Assembly (NCBI GenBank): GCA_023053545.1
Contig: JAKZAN010000005.1
Coordinates: 3,596,001-3,660,000 of the forward strand
Length of the DNA stretch: 64,000 bases
Source: Lepidurus packardi
Taxonomy: Eukaryota; Arthropoda; Branchiopoda; Notostraca; Triopsidae
Direction: 5' to 3'
Position 1 is the first letter of the stretch. Every line of letters begins with the position of its first letter. Of this stretch, positions 37,528 to 50,577 are shown in pieces. The notes beneath the pieces are model-generated. The model had not been told where the DNA came from. It was given only the letters and a program-made list of their open reading frames with translations, and did not search any database. Both the position numbers and the translations under genes were made by a program.

Positions 37528-38100
37528 ATGCTAGCAGCGAAAATGCTGTGTGCACTTGAGTTTGCGGCCCGGGCCAAACACCAACTTGCTGAATACTACC
37601 GCACTGACTGCAACCCCAGAAAGGGTCGCGCTCTCTTTCTGGGTTGTCCCCAGGAGTTTGTATATCTTGGGCGGAATAGAGTTGCTCGGGGTCCAGACGG
37701 TCGATGCCACGACGTCCATCCGTACATCAAGACAATCTACCACCTCCATCGTAGATTCCGGCGACCTCATGTCGCCAACCGACGCTTGGGCGCCTTTTAT
37801 AGGCCAACTCCAATTCTCCTGTCGCTTCTTTACAACCCGCCATGTTTCATAAGCCCCAAAGAGGAGATGCCATGGGGTCACAACGAGAGACAAGCAAAAC
37901 TCAAGCGACCGCTAAGGGGCCCAACTTCTAGGGTCGACCATTCCCGAAGATCCCCAATACGGAAAAAGTCCCTTTTAGGCCTACCAAACGACCACATCCT
38001 ATCTAAAGATGTCTTCCGACTTTTGCCTTTAGAGCGTCTTTTACGACAAGTATTGCCCCGCAGTTGTCAAGGAGAATTGGTGGGAAGAAGCTCCAAATAG
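37528..38100. other. GC-rich block open in three overlapping frames, unassigned
   Basis: The plus strand has an ATG-started frame of 190 codons (37528-38100) and a second frame of 100 codons (37550-37852). The minus strand has one of 120 codons (37531-37893). The second plus frame has the most protein-like composition (VQTVDATTSIRTSRQ, then DLMSPTDAWAPFIG). No known domain is recognised and no splice sites stand out. Not called as a gene. Confidence 0.25.
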
Positions 38101-40679
38101 GAACATGGCGAAGTATGGAATCAGATGCCCTTAATCCCAACACATTTTGACAAATTCGCCTGATACCACAGAGAAACGACATCGGCAAGAGCCCGAAAAC
38201 GAGTTTATTTTGTAAGTCCTGACAAAAGAGCGTGTGGTCAAGGAACACCAATATATTTTCCTCCCTTGAGGTCCCAAATGGGAATTCCACAAAACTATCA
38301 TGACGCGCGCAGACTTCCCTCAAAAAGTTGCAAAGGGTGACGGTAGGTGGCATTATGAGTACCGTTCTGGGCCAAAAATGGACTACAGGGTTTACTACGT
38401 AGCCTTCAGTTTGCGCCAAGTGAAAAAAAAAACACACACAAACAAAAAGGATTTTATTTCTTTTAGGTGTGCAAGGCAGCAATCTAAGTGTAATTCTCCC
38501 TTGCCGGTTAGGCATCCGTTTCGCCATTAAAGCTCAGCGAACTTGCCATGAACGTCACCGCTTATCTTCCATCAATGAAGACAAGGATCATATATAGCTC
38601 TGTCGATCTCATAAAATTCCCCTCAAATCACCTTCCAATTACTCCATAAAACTTGACGACACTGTGGCCGAAATAAACAGTCACTACGCTTTCCCTATGG
38701 TGTTGTTAATGCATTAGTGGTCGAAGTTGGCACGCCAGCCAGCCTTTCTGCTCCTCTCGATTTGCCTTTTCTTCCAACATCACACAGTATTTATTTCTCT
38801 CTCTCTCACCTCATTCGCAACGCAGCGTCTCTTTTTCATTGTTGTCTTACCGCATAATGGTCAAGGCCGAAACCCGCATCTTCCCGGAGCGGACTTGCTG
38901 CGTAGGTATGCTGTCGCCTGGTTCTTTTTGGACCCTCATCCTTTGATTATGGGCTTCACCTGTCCTGCTCTGTAAAGCCAAGGCTCTTTTGCGGATAAAC
39001 CTCTCCCTCCTCCAAGAACAAAATAGTGCTGCCCCAACCTCCCCCGCCTTTTTTCCTCTCTTACTTTTTGTATTGCAATTAAGTCCCCACCCCTTTGCCC
39101 TCCGACTAAAACATTTTCACCTGTAAAACCCTTTTCCGGGCACTAACCTAACCCGAAGGGTACACCGAGACCCCTTGCTAGGGTTTACAAGCTTAACAAT
39201 CGAGCGTCGTCGCCCGCATCGTTTTAACAGGCGACTGCAACAACAACTATACTCCAAAAAACCGGTTTGCGTGTCCAAAAAAAAACAAAAACAAGAAAAT
39301 TTGGGAGATGGCCTTCGGCTTTAACACGACGCTTTTCTTGACGAAGATTGCAATAAAAAGCGACAAGAGTGCAATGCCATCTTGGACCACAATAGCCACC
39401 TTACCCCCCCTCCGCCAGTTCAAGATTACATCCTCCCATATCTTCCCGATTGCATCACCATATTTTTTCCTCACCACGCGTTGCCTCAGAGCTAGATTGC
39501 TGTGCCTGACATGTCCATGTCAAGTGAAGGGCTTTTCTTTTTCACTCTAAACATAACGGACAGTTTTAATGACCATCATCAGCACCATAGCGCGTTATCC
39601 GAAGCCCCCCATAATAACAGCCTCTTTTAAAAGCCATCCAATTCCATTTTTTTCTTTTCTTATTTGAGCGCCTTTCCACCTTCCCTGCCGAGCTAATTAT
39701 CCGTCTTGGAACCAACGAGTCTGTGAAACCTTTAGCACCATTGGCGCGCTAAAATTGCTCCAAACGACCACGTGTAATGCTCCCCCACCCCCCAAAGAAA
39801 TGAAACACGTTGATCAAAATGCACAGGTCTGGGTAATCATGGGCAAACCCAAATGAGTTTTCTTCGGATCGCATTCTCTGTGCGGGAATAAGGGAAAAGT
39901 GGGAAGAAAGTGAAGCAAGAGAGCAAAGTCGTCGAGTTCTATAAAACAAATTTACCATATTGCACCTCACTTGCTGAGTTGTACAGTACCTTAACGGCAT
40001 CTGTGGGGGCTGTGAGAATGCAGCATTTATTCCGATGCTAGGACCGTCTGCTGAAAGAGCAGAGGGGTAAAAAAATAGACAAAACTCATTTCTATTGAGG
40101 AAGACGCAAGGATGGCACCCTGGAGGAATCTCTCCACGCTTCCCTCGCGACCTTACCGTGATAAATATCCGCACCTCTCTACATACAATTCCTTCTTTTG
40201 CCCCCTTCTATTCCACATTGGTCCTGTGTTTCTTCCTGGAAAAAGCTTGAACCTTCCGAACTTTCTGACCTCCTTGCAACTTCCGAGGACACGCAAGCAA
40301 ATCGACGGAAACTTGTCTATCTCCTAGAGTGTCCAACTTGGGTGCCATCGACGCCGTTTGCGGAAAAGAAGACGAGACCAGCGCTGGGAGCTTTACTATC
40401 CCAAGCAATGTAATGCCTAAACCATAAGGTGAAAATGAGTCTTTCCAGCTGGGGGGAGGCTCAGGACTGTATCACGTGTAAAGGACAAGGAAATTGAATC
40501 AGGCCTCTCCCTGGAAGACGTTGGGGGGTGGGGCGAACAGTGAGGAGGACAAAGAGTGAAGAGATTGAATGTGTTTAGTTGTTAGAACTCGTAGACGTTC
40601 TTGGTACGGAAACTGTTGAAGGTCTTGTCTGGGCTGGAGCGTCCTTTCGGGCTTAAAAAGGCCGAATCTAAACGCCCCC

Positions 40680-40697
40680 GTCAGCACATGTGCTGAC
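40680..40697. repeat. 18-bp perfect palindrome with an E-box core
   Basis: GTCAGCACATGTGCTGAC reads the same on both strands and has CACATGTG at its centre. It could be a dimer-binding site or simply a chance palindrome. Confidence 0.85.
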
Positions 40698-43600
40698 ATG
40701 TTAACGGGCGTGTATTGTTCATGAAATTTGAGCGCAGCTGGGCAAAAGGAACTTGACGGTAACTTTAGCATTTTTCCCTTTTTTTCTCACTCTGAATAGT
40801 TTAGGAACTTGTATCGCAACCTCGTTTTGTTACGATAAGGGAGGTTTCAATCATTTTTGCTTGCAGGAAAGTTCGATCGTCATCTCAGTCAACATAACCC
40901 AGCTGCATGCAGTATATACTCGTTGATTCTTCTGACAGGCCAATGCAACAACCCAAGCAAAAGAATACGGGCATTTGACATCAAGATCTTATTTGGAATG
41001 GGGAGGCAAGCATTTGCTCGACGCCATAAAGGAATTGTAAATGAGAAGGGGGAGGACGAATAACCGTGTGGTTTCATGGAAATACTTTGACATGCCCCCA
41101 AAATCCGCCCCTTTTTCTTTTTTTAGCTCCAAGTCGATCTTGGAATCCCAACATCCTTCTGTTCCATGCATCCCAGAGTCGGCAAATTGGATTCGGATGG
41201 GATCAAAGCAATTATTCGTAGAACAAGAGCCAGCATGACAAACACATGGGGAGAATTGAGGTCGCGATATCTGTAAAACACATACTCCTCCCAGCCCAAC
41301 ACGAGGCTCCTCAATCTCCTAACGGCCTATTCTTATATACTTAAAATGAAACATTGCGTGCAAGCAACTGAGAAAGCAAAGAGAAGACCTGAAAAGTTAG
41401 AATCTACACCAAAAGCATCCGGCACGATGCACCTAATATCGCTGCTGGCTGCATAGGAAGATATTGCCGTATAGGAAGAGAGCTGAGATTTCTCCCCGAG
41501 GATTACCGCTTCGTTCGCCTGGCTTTTGATTGAGATAGCGTTTTCCGCTCATGCATAGTAAGCAGTGCTTCCCTCAATGGGACAAAAGGGTTTTTCGGGA
41601 CAGGATCTAGGATTGGAACCGTCGCCACACACCAGTTTCCCCAATCTCTTTTCAATCCTTGCGCCTTTGGCCCCTTTAGAGCCTTTAACACAGTGTAGGA
41701 GATTTGCAAGGAATTCAATCTTAACCTCTAACTCCATAATAAAGGACTCCACTTGGCTACTAAAAGGAAGAAAAAACTAGCAAAGGATCAAAGAATAAAG
41801 AAAAAGAAAGAGGAGGTAGAAACTAGAAAGTTTTGGTGGGTTTGATTGGGGTATCGATAAACGGCCAAAAAAGGGGGCAATTTTTCCCTGTGTTACCAAG
41901 CAAGGCCTCAATTTGGGAATCCCGACATCTTTAACAATGCCACCAAAGCCCCCGTTAAGCTTTCATCCTTAAAGAACCATTTGTAACACCGCCAACGTAA
42001 TTACGCACTCCCGATCCCTCCCCTCCAACCCCCCAAACTCTCTGGGTGCTGTAGTTAAGAGGGAGTTAACGTTACATACCAACAGCCATATACTTCATTA
42101 CGCGAACCTCCAAATGAGCTTTGGGGGATAAAGTATTTAGCTAGCGAAGACACAAACAGGATTGTTGAAGCTATAAGGAAGGAGATAAACTGGGTTGTAA
42201 AAACCCTTTGGCACCCTCGTATACACTTTGTGAATCTCCTATTCTCCCTTTCTCTCTCTCGCTCGTCTCTATCTCACCCATGCAAGTTTTTCTGATGAAC
42301 GGCAAATTGAGGGGCCAGCAAGAGATCAAATCAATTCATTTGGGGCTGTCAGACAACTCCACGGGCCTTCGACTTTTCCTTAGCCTGTCAGTTAATAGCT
42401 TTGAGACCTTTGAGTTCGCCCCCGAAAAGTCTTCCTTCTGGGAGGAATAAGGTATAAGGAGACATAAAACCGAAGCTGTTATGTTTGATCGATATTGAAA
42501 AACAATGGCTTCCGGGGCCTAAGAAATCCCAAGGTGTCCAGCCCCCCGCCGGATGGAGGTTCTTTTCCACCAGCTCTTGTCCATCCATCACCCGTGTTTC
42601 AAGCGACTTTAGCATATATGTCTTGTCTATTTTGTTCCTCCCAAACACCCACAGAGTTTCCCATCACAACACTTGTGATTCGACTCGCTTGCTGCATTGT
42701 TACATTGGCTTACATACGCTCTACTAGTTCAACTCGCAAGACAAGGCACTTCTTGGTACCTTTCTTTGTCATTCCAATTCTTTTCTTGGCTTCATTAATG
42801 ATGTATGGAAGCTATTCGAGGATTGTTACCAATCAATAGACTAAAATGCCAGAGGGCGAATGGTCGGATCATGTTAACGTCTTAACCACCGCAATATATA
42901 CAAGAAGGCAAATAGATGGCTTAAACCGGGGCTTGCACACACACATACACACACATAAGAAGAAGAACGGTTTCCCAACTTGTTTAACGAGTTAGCTGCC
43001 ATGCCGATTGCCATCGGAAAAAAAAATCGCCGTTAAGCCAACAAAGAAAAACCTCATGCAACGTAATGTGTCCGGGAAAATATATATATAAACCTCCAAA
43101 ATCAAGCTTTTTAACATCCCCAAACGACCTCTCCTTCTTTTTTACGACCCCAAGAGATACACTACCAGAAAATGTAGCGTGCGACAGTCCAAAAACCAGC
43201 TTTCCGCTAAAACCCGTATAATTTCTGACGCCATCCAGACTCAAGGAGATCTCGCTTTACAATCCCTTACAAAAATATGGCAAAATTCCCCTTACATGGC
43301 AACCAGCACAAAGAAACTTATTAGGCCCAGAGAAGAGGATTTTGATGGAACTTATTTACACTCATGATCCATCATCAGTAAATTTTCCTCGAGTGTCCCC
43401 TTCCCTTTGCCTTTCATCTCCTGGCTCACCCGTAGCCAAGGCAAACGACCGTGTAATCGCGATGTTGGAGCGCTAGACAACGTTTGAAGCTTTTGGGCTT
43501 AATTATAAACCCGCAATGTGATAGTTTGCGACAAAATTACGCAGTAATAAGGATCTGCCAACCTTATACTTAACCTAAGCATGCAACTTGTCGGAAGAAC

Positions 43601-45580
43601 TCTCTACCAGCTTTTAAAAAGTCAGCACATTACAGGTTCCCCCCCTATACCACCAGCGGGTTTCGCGGTAGTTAAGCGCACGCAAGCATTAAGACTGTGC
43701 ATAAGATGTACTACATATCTATAAAGGACCTAAGTGTGCAAATCAACATAGGGGGACTTCTTGTTGTTCTGGCCCAGTCTGTAAAAAACCTAAGCGTCTA
43801 ATGTATGAAGCCATTACGGTCATGAAGCAATTGCACGCGGTAAACGCACCACCGTTGGCTGACCGAAAAGATTCTCTGGCCACTTGTCTCATTAAAAAAG
43901 AGAGAGAGACCACCATCTTTACAAACTACTTAGTCAGGGAAACCGCAAGGACAAAAAACTTTGGGAGTACAACTACGCCCCGCTGGAAACAGTATAAGAG
44001 AGCCTTTTCTTTCCCCCAAAAAGCTGAAGTGAAAAAGCAAGAGAAAAAAAAACAGACGAAAAAGTATGCTACGGAGGGAAAATTATACTGAACTGACGGA
44101 CTATCTTTTAAGCAAATAAAAAGCCGTCAAGACGACAAGGTGGCCTTCTACTGTATAACTTTAGCCAAGAGAGCCCCTGTACTTTTTTATGACTTGCCGT
44201 AAGGCTTGTCCACCTGCACGATCTTCCAGTTTACCACTTTCCAACGTAGCATCATCAAGGCCTTTTCTTTTTTTCCCTTCATTTACACTGGTTTCTGTAG
44301 TGCAAGGGCCAGAGTTACCTGGAGGGCTCGAACAAGGAAACCAGATGGCAAGCGGAGAGCAATAACAGAGATGAGCCCATTAAGAAAGAGCATCAAGAGC
44401 CAAGAAGAAGCCACGGAATTATCTGTACACGGTGGCAAAAAGGGGTTTTACATACTATATACCGAACACAGACACACACATCCTTCTTCTATTCTGTACT
44501 GATACCCAAAGCTTCTATAACCCAAGCACTGCTGTGCCCAGCAAGCACAAATAAAGTTGCCTGGGAGGCACACCAAAGCTTTTATAATATTACCTTGTCC
44601 AAGCTCAACTCGAAAGTCGTGACCTCCTGCAGGGCATCTCGTACCCCCTTATTGCACACATACACACCGAACGGAACCTTCATGAACCATTTTACCGAGG
44701 GGCTTTTACTCGCTTTCCGCACTTAATAGGACTTTCATATGTGGACTTTGGTTAGCGGCGCCCCGACATCATCACTGTAATGGGGCACAGCTACCGACAA
44801 ACTACACACAATACCATTTAAAGCTCGGGCCTGGCCGGTCTTACTTCCTGGCAGCTTGTTACGCCAAAGCCCCTCAAGTAACATCTTAGATAGGCTCTGT
44901 ATCATTTTTTCCCTCTTTGTCTTACGGATAGTCCTTCTATACTCTGTTCTCGTCCCTCTCTCTGCCGTATTGCTGTATAACTAAACGACGTAAAAAGCTC
45001 CTAGTCGTCACAAGCTTTCATCAAAGTAGGTCCTGCGGCACTCTGGGGATGATCTGTTATGTAGGCTGCGGAGACAATTTGCTCAACGTCGACTTATGTC
45101 TACCTTGGAGTCGTCTTTAACTGGAACCCCACTCCAGCCTACCCCCGAAAAAAAGTAATGTTTGGGCCATTCCCGGGCTGTTGAAAGTAATTTCACTTCT
45201 TCTCAAAGCTCTATCTCTATCTCTCTGGTGCTCTCTCTCCGTTGTGTAACGTACTGGACTTGAGACGATGTTGGGAGGAATTGGCCAGTGTAAAAGGTAA
45301 GACGAAGAACAAGAAAGAGAGCTCCTGAAGAAGATATACTCCCTTTTCCCGGCTTTTTTACAGCTAAAATGCAGCGAAGGAGTTGCAAGGGAAGATAATC
45401 GAGAAAACCTCGTCAAAGTTACTTGGGAGCGGTGACGGTCGTTGAAGCAGAGGGAAATTTGTGACTTGCATGCTGAGATGGACGCAGAGTATCTGAACCA
45501 ACCGTGGGCAATGGGGGTATCCAGGGGTCACTCATGCAAAGGCTTGTATAATTGGGCTCTATTTTGTAGAAGAGACCTGT

Positions 45581-45642
45581 GGGAGGGAGAGAGAGGAGAG
45601 AAAGAGAGAGAGACAGAGATAAAGAAAGAGAGAGAGAGGGAG
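45581..45642 (+). repeat. GA-rich purine tract
   Basis: About 60 bases of GA, GGA and GAAA units with only two pyrimidines. GA tracts of this kind can bind GAGA-type factors in arthropods, but no promoter is evident next to it. Confidence 0.85.
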
Positions 45643-46470
45643 TGATCGTGCGTAAATATAAATGTATTACTCCGTGGCTAGAAGGGGTAAATTGCACGCT
45701 TGGGCATGATTGTCAGGGAATCAAGCATTTTTACGACCCTGTGCAACAACCATTTCGCTATTCTTGAGCCAGCTGGAACATACGCGTTATTCCCATGCTA
45801 AAGCTTTCGTTAACAAAGCATGTGAGTTAAAGGGGGGTCATCTCGGGACTCACAAAAACGTATATATACGTTCACAAAAGGAAGCAACAATGGAAGCTCC
45901 ATTAACCCTTGATCTCGTTACCTGCTGACCAGATAAACTATTCTCGAAAGAAGAAAGGTTGTCTAATTTTTTTTTTCTTTTTTAACGAAAAAATAAATGA
46001 ACGGAGACGACACGCAGGTCAAGAAAAATCAGAAGCGACTCCTTGACAGGACCCTGCTTCTCTTCCATTGACATTGCGGGCCAAGCGGAGTTCATCTATC
46101 ATGGTCAATGTCGAAATAAAAGTAAACCTCCCCCTCCCCTTCCCAGAAAAATGAAAAAAGATCTCCCCACCTTCGCGGTTCCTATTCTTCTTTCCCGTAT
46201 TGTTCGATTTATTTTTTTTCTCTCTATAAATATATATTGAGTTTTCCCCCAAGAAATTATCATTTCTTTCAAGTGGAGGAGAAACGTGGGAGAAGGGTTA
46301 TACATGGCGCACACGCCCACTCCTCAAATGACGTCTTTTCGTTTCATCTTTCGTTTTCGAATATTGTTAAGCCCGTGTCTTGGTTTCCCCCACCTTTTTC
46401 GTTCGCCACTTCAACGGATTCTGCGGAAACGGTAAATCCGAGCTTTAAACCCATTTCAGCGTTTGCGTGT

Positions 46471-46487
46471 CCCCCCCCCCCCCCCCC
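46471..46487 (+). repeat. Poly-C run, 17 nt
   Basis: An unbroken run of 17 C, followed by TCCTGTGTC. Confidence 0.9.
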
Positions 46488-49400
46488 TCCTGTGTCATAA
46501 TTCCTAATCTGTGTGTGAATTGAAGATTCCAAGAACTTCGTCATGCACGTCCGGGCCTTCAACTCCCACCGCACCTTTACGTACGGTTTTTTTAGGGTTG
46601 GGGGGAGGACAAGCCAGTACTGGCGGTTGGCCCTCCTTAAAAAGCGGCAGGAAAGTAGAAATTTCTGTCACCTTCCGTCTCCATTAAACTGCATGCATGA
46701 AGGGGAAAGTACCCTGACGTCCCTCCGCGTAAAAGTATGTGAGTATGTGGGGTGCTTTCCGCGGACCCCAGGTGCTCCGCGCGGACATGAGAAAAGGAGG
46801 TATATATAGTGGACCTAGAGACCAAAATGGAGAGCGACGGAATCTCCCTTTCCCTTCCCGGCAGAAATACGAAAATCCTGGGGTCACATAGATAACTTGG
46901 AGTTCTCACTGCAGGGGCTACGGAAAGACCCGACCGCGATATTGATTCCCATGGTAAAGTTTCAGTGTGTGGAGCAGAAGGACGCGAGCGAGGGGGAGGG
47001 AGGGGATGAACATTTAAACTCTGCGTGCAGCATAAAAGGGACAAGACAGGAGGGGGATCGGGAGGGGTTGACATTAGGTACCACACTAGAATGAACACAT
47101 GATGTCTCTCTTTTTCTCTTCACTGACCCCGAGAAGCTAAGTTCCCATTCCAGAATTTTAGTGGACGGACCTTGTGCTAGTCAAACCTTCTCCCCTGGTT
47201 TCTCTACTTAGACAGCAAATCAACAGGGGGTCAAAACCCATACACGCTGAGTCGCAGAAATATTTACCGCTGTGCAGAAATCTCTGCAAGAAAACTTTCC
47301 GACATTGCGAGGGGAACTTGCCTGACATTTGGAGGAAGTAATTGCCAGGAACGGAGTTTTCCCGTGGCCAATGAAAAGTATCTGTACAGTCTTGAGCGCT
47401 CTTTTTTTTCTGAAGTGAAACAAAACATGTCGAGCCAAAAGTCCTCAACGAATGGCCAAGGACTTCGGGTAGCGTTTTTTTTTTTTTTTTTTGTTTTAAT
47501 TCATCCCACGGAAGCCAGGCAAGGGGGTTGCTTTGACAAGAAAAAAGAAGAACGGCAGCATGGGGTGCAAGAGATTTTCGTCCTAATAAAAAAACATGAT
47601 TCCATCCTTTTTTGTTGCTGGGAGGAACGGATAGCCTAACGCTAGATACTATTTTGGACTGCGAAGCAGGCGAGTGTTTCGAGATGGTCCCCGCGGAGTG
47701 CTTTGTACGTCCTCCAAGGTTCAACATTTCGCCAAGAAGGTCCTTCTCAGCTTCTTTGAAAATCTCTTTCTCAAAAGCCAAAAGGCGAGTTTATCGAAAC
47801 CTTCCTCCTTCTACCCAAGTCTCTCTCCCTCGCTGTCTTCCTCAAGAGCCTGAAGGACGCGCGCCTCCGCCACATATTGCCGAGGAATCATGGCGACAAA
47901 AAAGCGGGGACCATGCGAGCAAAGGTCCAAGAGGAAAAAAGGTACTTCTAAAAGACGGCGAGACTAACACCCTCGCCTTATACTGTTAGTGTCATGAACG
48001 TTGCTTGCCATCTTTTTGCTTTATGGGACACTCGAGTTCTTGCCTGTTTCTTCCCGTCAAGTTTTAAGCGAGGAGGACGGACTTGACGTCCTCTCCACCC
48101 GAAGACCTACGAGCGAAGACGGATATTGTCCCCCTTTTTTGTATGCCTCCTTATCATCATCATAGCACGTTGGAGGAGGTATTCTTCTCTAAACCCCTTT
48201 CAATCTTTTGCTGTTTTCCTTTTCCTTGACCATCCCCCCCTCGCCCCACCACATCTCGTTCTTATGGCAACACACATTATTGACGATAACTGCCCCCCGC
48301 CTGTCTCTCCTACGTGGAACCCTTAAGCTCTCGTCGGAAGTTCGGAGATTTCTTCTGCCGAGAAGCCAAAGCCAGAAGGTACTATTTGGAAACACGTAAG
48401 TCCATTCAAGCATTGATTTAGGAAAACGGTCCCTGGGAGCCTTTCCTTATAATTTCTTTTACTTTCAGACAGTCCTTTTTCCTTCAACGACCACCAACTC
48501 CTCATCAACTGCAGCTTGTACCGTATACGTATCGCACAGAACTCCGGGCCCTCCGTTCTTCGTTTTCCGCCTCAAAAATACGAAAGACAAAAAATGTCTT
48601 TATACTATCCCGTTCACCAATAAGAACGTATATACCACTACGGATTATCTGGTCTTTCAATCTGAAGAAATAAAAGAAACTCGTCCACTCAAGTTCTCTT
48701 TTTTTTTTCATTTTCGGACGATGTTCGACCAAGACTTGCACAAGGTAAGGTATATATATATACGTATATATTTATATACACCAAGGGACCCCCAAAAGTG
48801 GGGGCTAAGGAAGGTCTGGACTTTCCTGGCGGAATTCTATATGGTCCCTTGCAGGACGGCACGCGACACCGCGAGCAGTTACAGTAATAGGGAACATCGC
48901 GCGCGGAAATCGGGTCGTAGGCAAAACTCGAACTCGTCCATATTGATATGAGTTTTAAAGTCTGAACCCCCAACCAAATGGGACACGTCCAGGGGGTTTA
49001 GAGACACAAGTTGTGTGGGGGGTGGGTGGGAGGGTAAAAGAAAAACTTAGGGGCGAATGTCATATGGAAATGAGGAGGAATGCGGGAGCTTCTTTGCTCA
49101 CGATTCCGGCTTCTCAAAACTTCTGAGGACAAGAAACAGATGAGATAGTCTCTCCTGCCTCCGGGCTCTTGGCTTATTAGAAGTTATACGAGTCCCCGTG
49201 TGCGACTAGCTCGATTACAACTCTTCCACGCAAAGATTTTCCGTGGCAACTAAAATTCCCTGGCTGTCTTCGTACCCTAACTGTGTACGAAGTGAGAAGG
49301 TCTAATGGAGCGACAATGACGTGAACTATGGGGTATTTTATATGGGAGCCTGCTGCGAAGGTCCTCCACTAAACTTTCATCATGGTATACAAACTATCTC

Positions 49401-49519
49401 ATCTGCCCCAAACTCCCTCAACATGCACGCTCGTACAACGTCAAAGAGGAAACTTGACTTTGCAAATTGTTGGTTATATATTCAACCTCGAACGAGGATA
49501 TCCCCTAAATAGCAGTGTT

Positions 49520-49546
49520 GGCAGCCGTCAACAGCACACGGCTGCC
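49520..49546. repeat. GC-rich hairpin, 9-bp stem
   Basis: GGCAGCCGT (49520-49528) pairs with ACGGCTGCC (49538-49546) across a 9-nt loop. No flanking RNA-gene signals are seen. Confidence 0.75.
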
Positions 49547-50220
49547 TTGGTTCCGCAATAATACCAGTATAGGACAATTCTGCGACACTCATTGATTTTC
49601 CTTACGACCAACCCAATTACGCTAGGAAACAGCTTTGGCAAATTTTACATAAGCGTACGAGTCTTTAGACTCACTTGGCAAACTTTTTTAGTAAGAAAAA
49701 CGACATAAATTGGGATTAGTTCAGACTTAATTAAAATCTAATGTCAAGGGAAGGTTGCAGGCTTAGGAAGCTGTTTTAATAAGAAAAGCAGCGAGTTTTT
49801 TCCCCTTACAGGCCCAAAGTTTGGTTTCTCAATGTCTCTATCAGTCTCAAACGTGTAACGTTCCTTTGGGTTGCGTTGAGACGTTAATCTGCCAACCGTT
49901 AGTTATAGTTTGTGTGAAGTTGGGTCGGCCAGAAGCAGCGCGTCGTCTTCACGCAACACTCACCGCAATGCACGCTGCCTGATAACGTTATTAAGCTGTT
50001 TTCTTAGCACACAATTGTCCAGTCTCCTTTCGTTAGCAACAGCATCGAGGGGGAAATTGAAAATAACCAAGGATACATTGTCTGTGGTGGGGTGCACACA
50101 AGACGTGTGCTGCGCGACACAATGGAAATGAGATGACGGGGATTTTCTTCTGCAGAAATGTTATTGTCATGCTTGTAAAACGAAAGAAAATAGAAGAGGG
50201 TTACGTCCAAAACTGGAGAA

Positions 50221-50250
50221 AGAGCGAGAGAAAACGAGAGAGAGAGAGAG
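50221..50250 (+). repeat. GA-rich tract
   Basis: A short GA-rich stretch ending in about eight clean GA units. Confidence 0.8.
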
Positions 50251-50562
50251 CTTTAACGCCAAGTAACAACGAGTCCCCCGGAAAATGGGAGCTAGTCAGA
50301 TTGTGGGGTTTCGGTTGTGACACCTTTGATAGACCACCTACCCGGACCCCCATGCGAAACTCGCCCGTTTCCTTTTCTTTTGCATGCTGAGAAAGTGGCA
50401 TCTGTGTCTGCTCCCGGCAGATTACCTTGTGTCAACAGTCGCCCTAAGAGATTTATGACACCTCCCTGCCGAGTAGGAATTGACGCACCTTTTTTCTTGC
50501 TCCTGTAAACGAACCGCCTGGCTCCTGCTTGGTTGCACCCCCCTTTGCGGAAGATGGGTTTG

Positions 50563-50577
50563 CCCCCCCCCCCCCCC
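50563..50577 (+). repeat. Poly-C run, 15 nt
   Basis: Fifteen C within a GC-rich segment that is open in several frames. In frame it produces proline or glycine runs that make those frames look longer than they deserve. Confidence 0.9.

Noticed and set aside
41600-41625. GGTTCCAATCC tRNA-like word on the minus strand
   Set aside because: The flanks do not form the acceptor stem and no A box was found.
47158-47781. 207-codon minus-strand open frame
   Set aside because: It includes a lysine run from a T-rich homopolymer, overlaps plus-strand frames and shows no domain.
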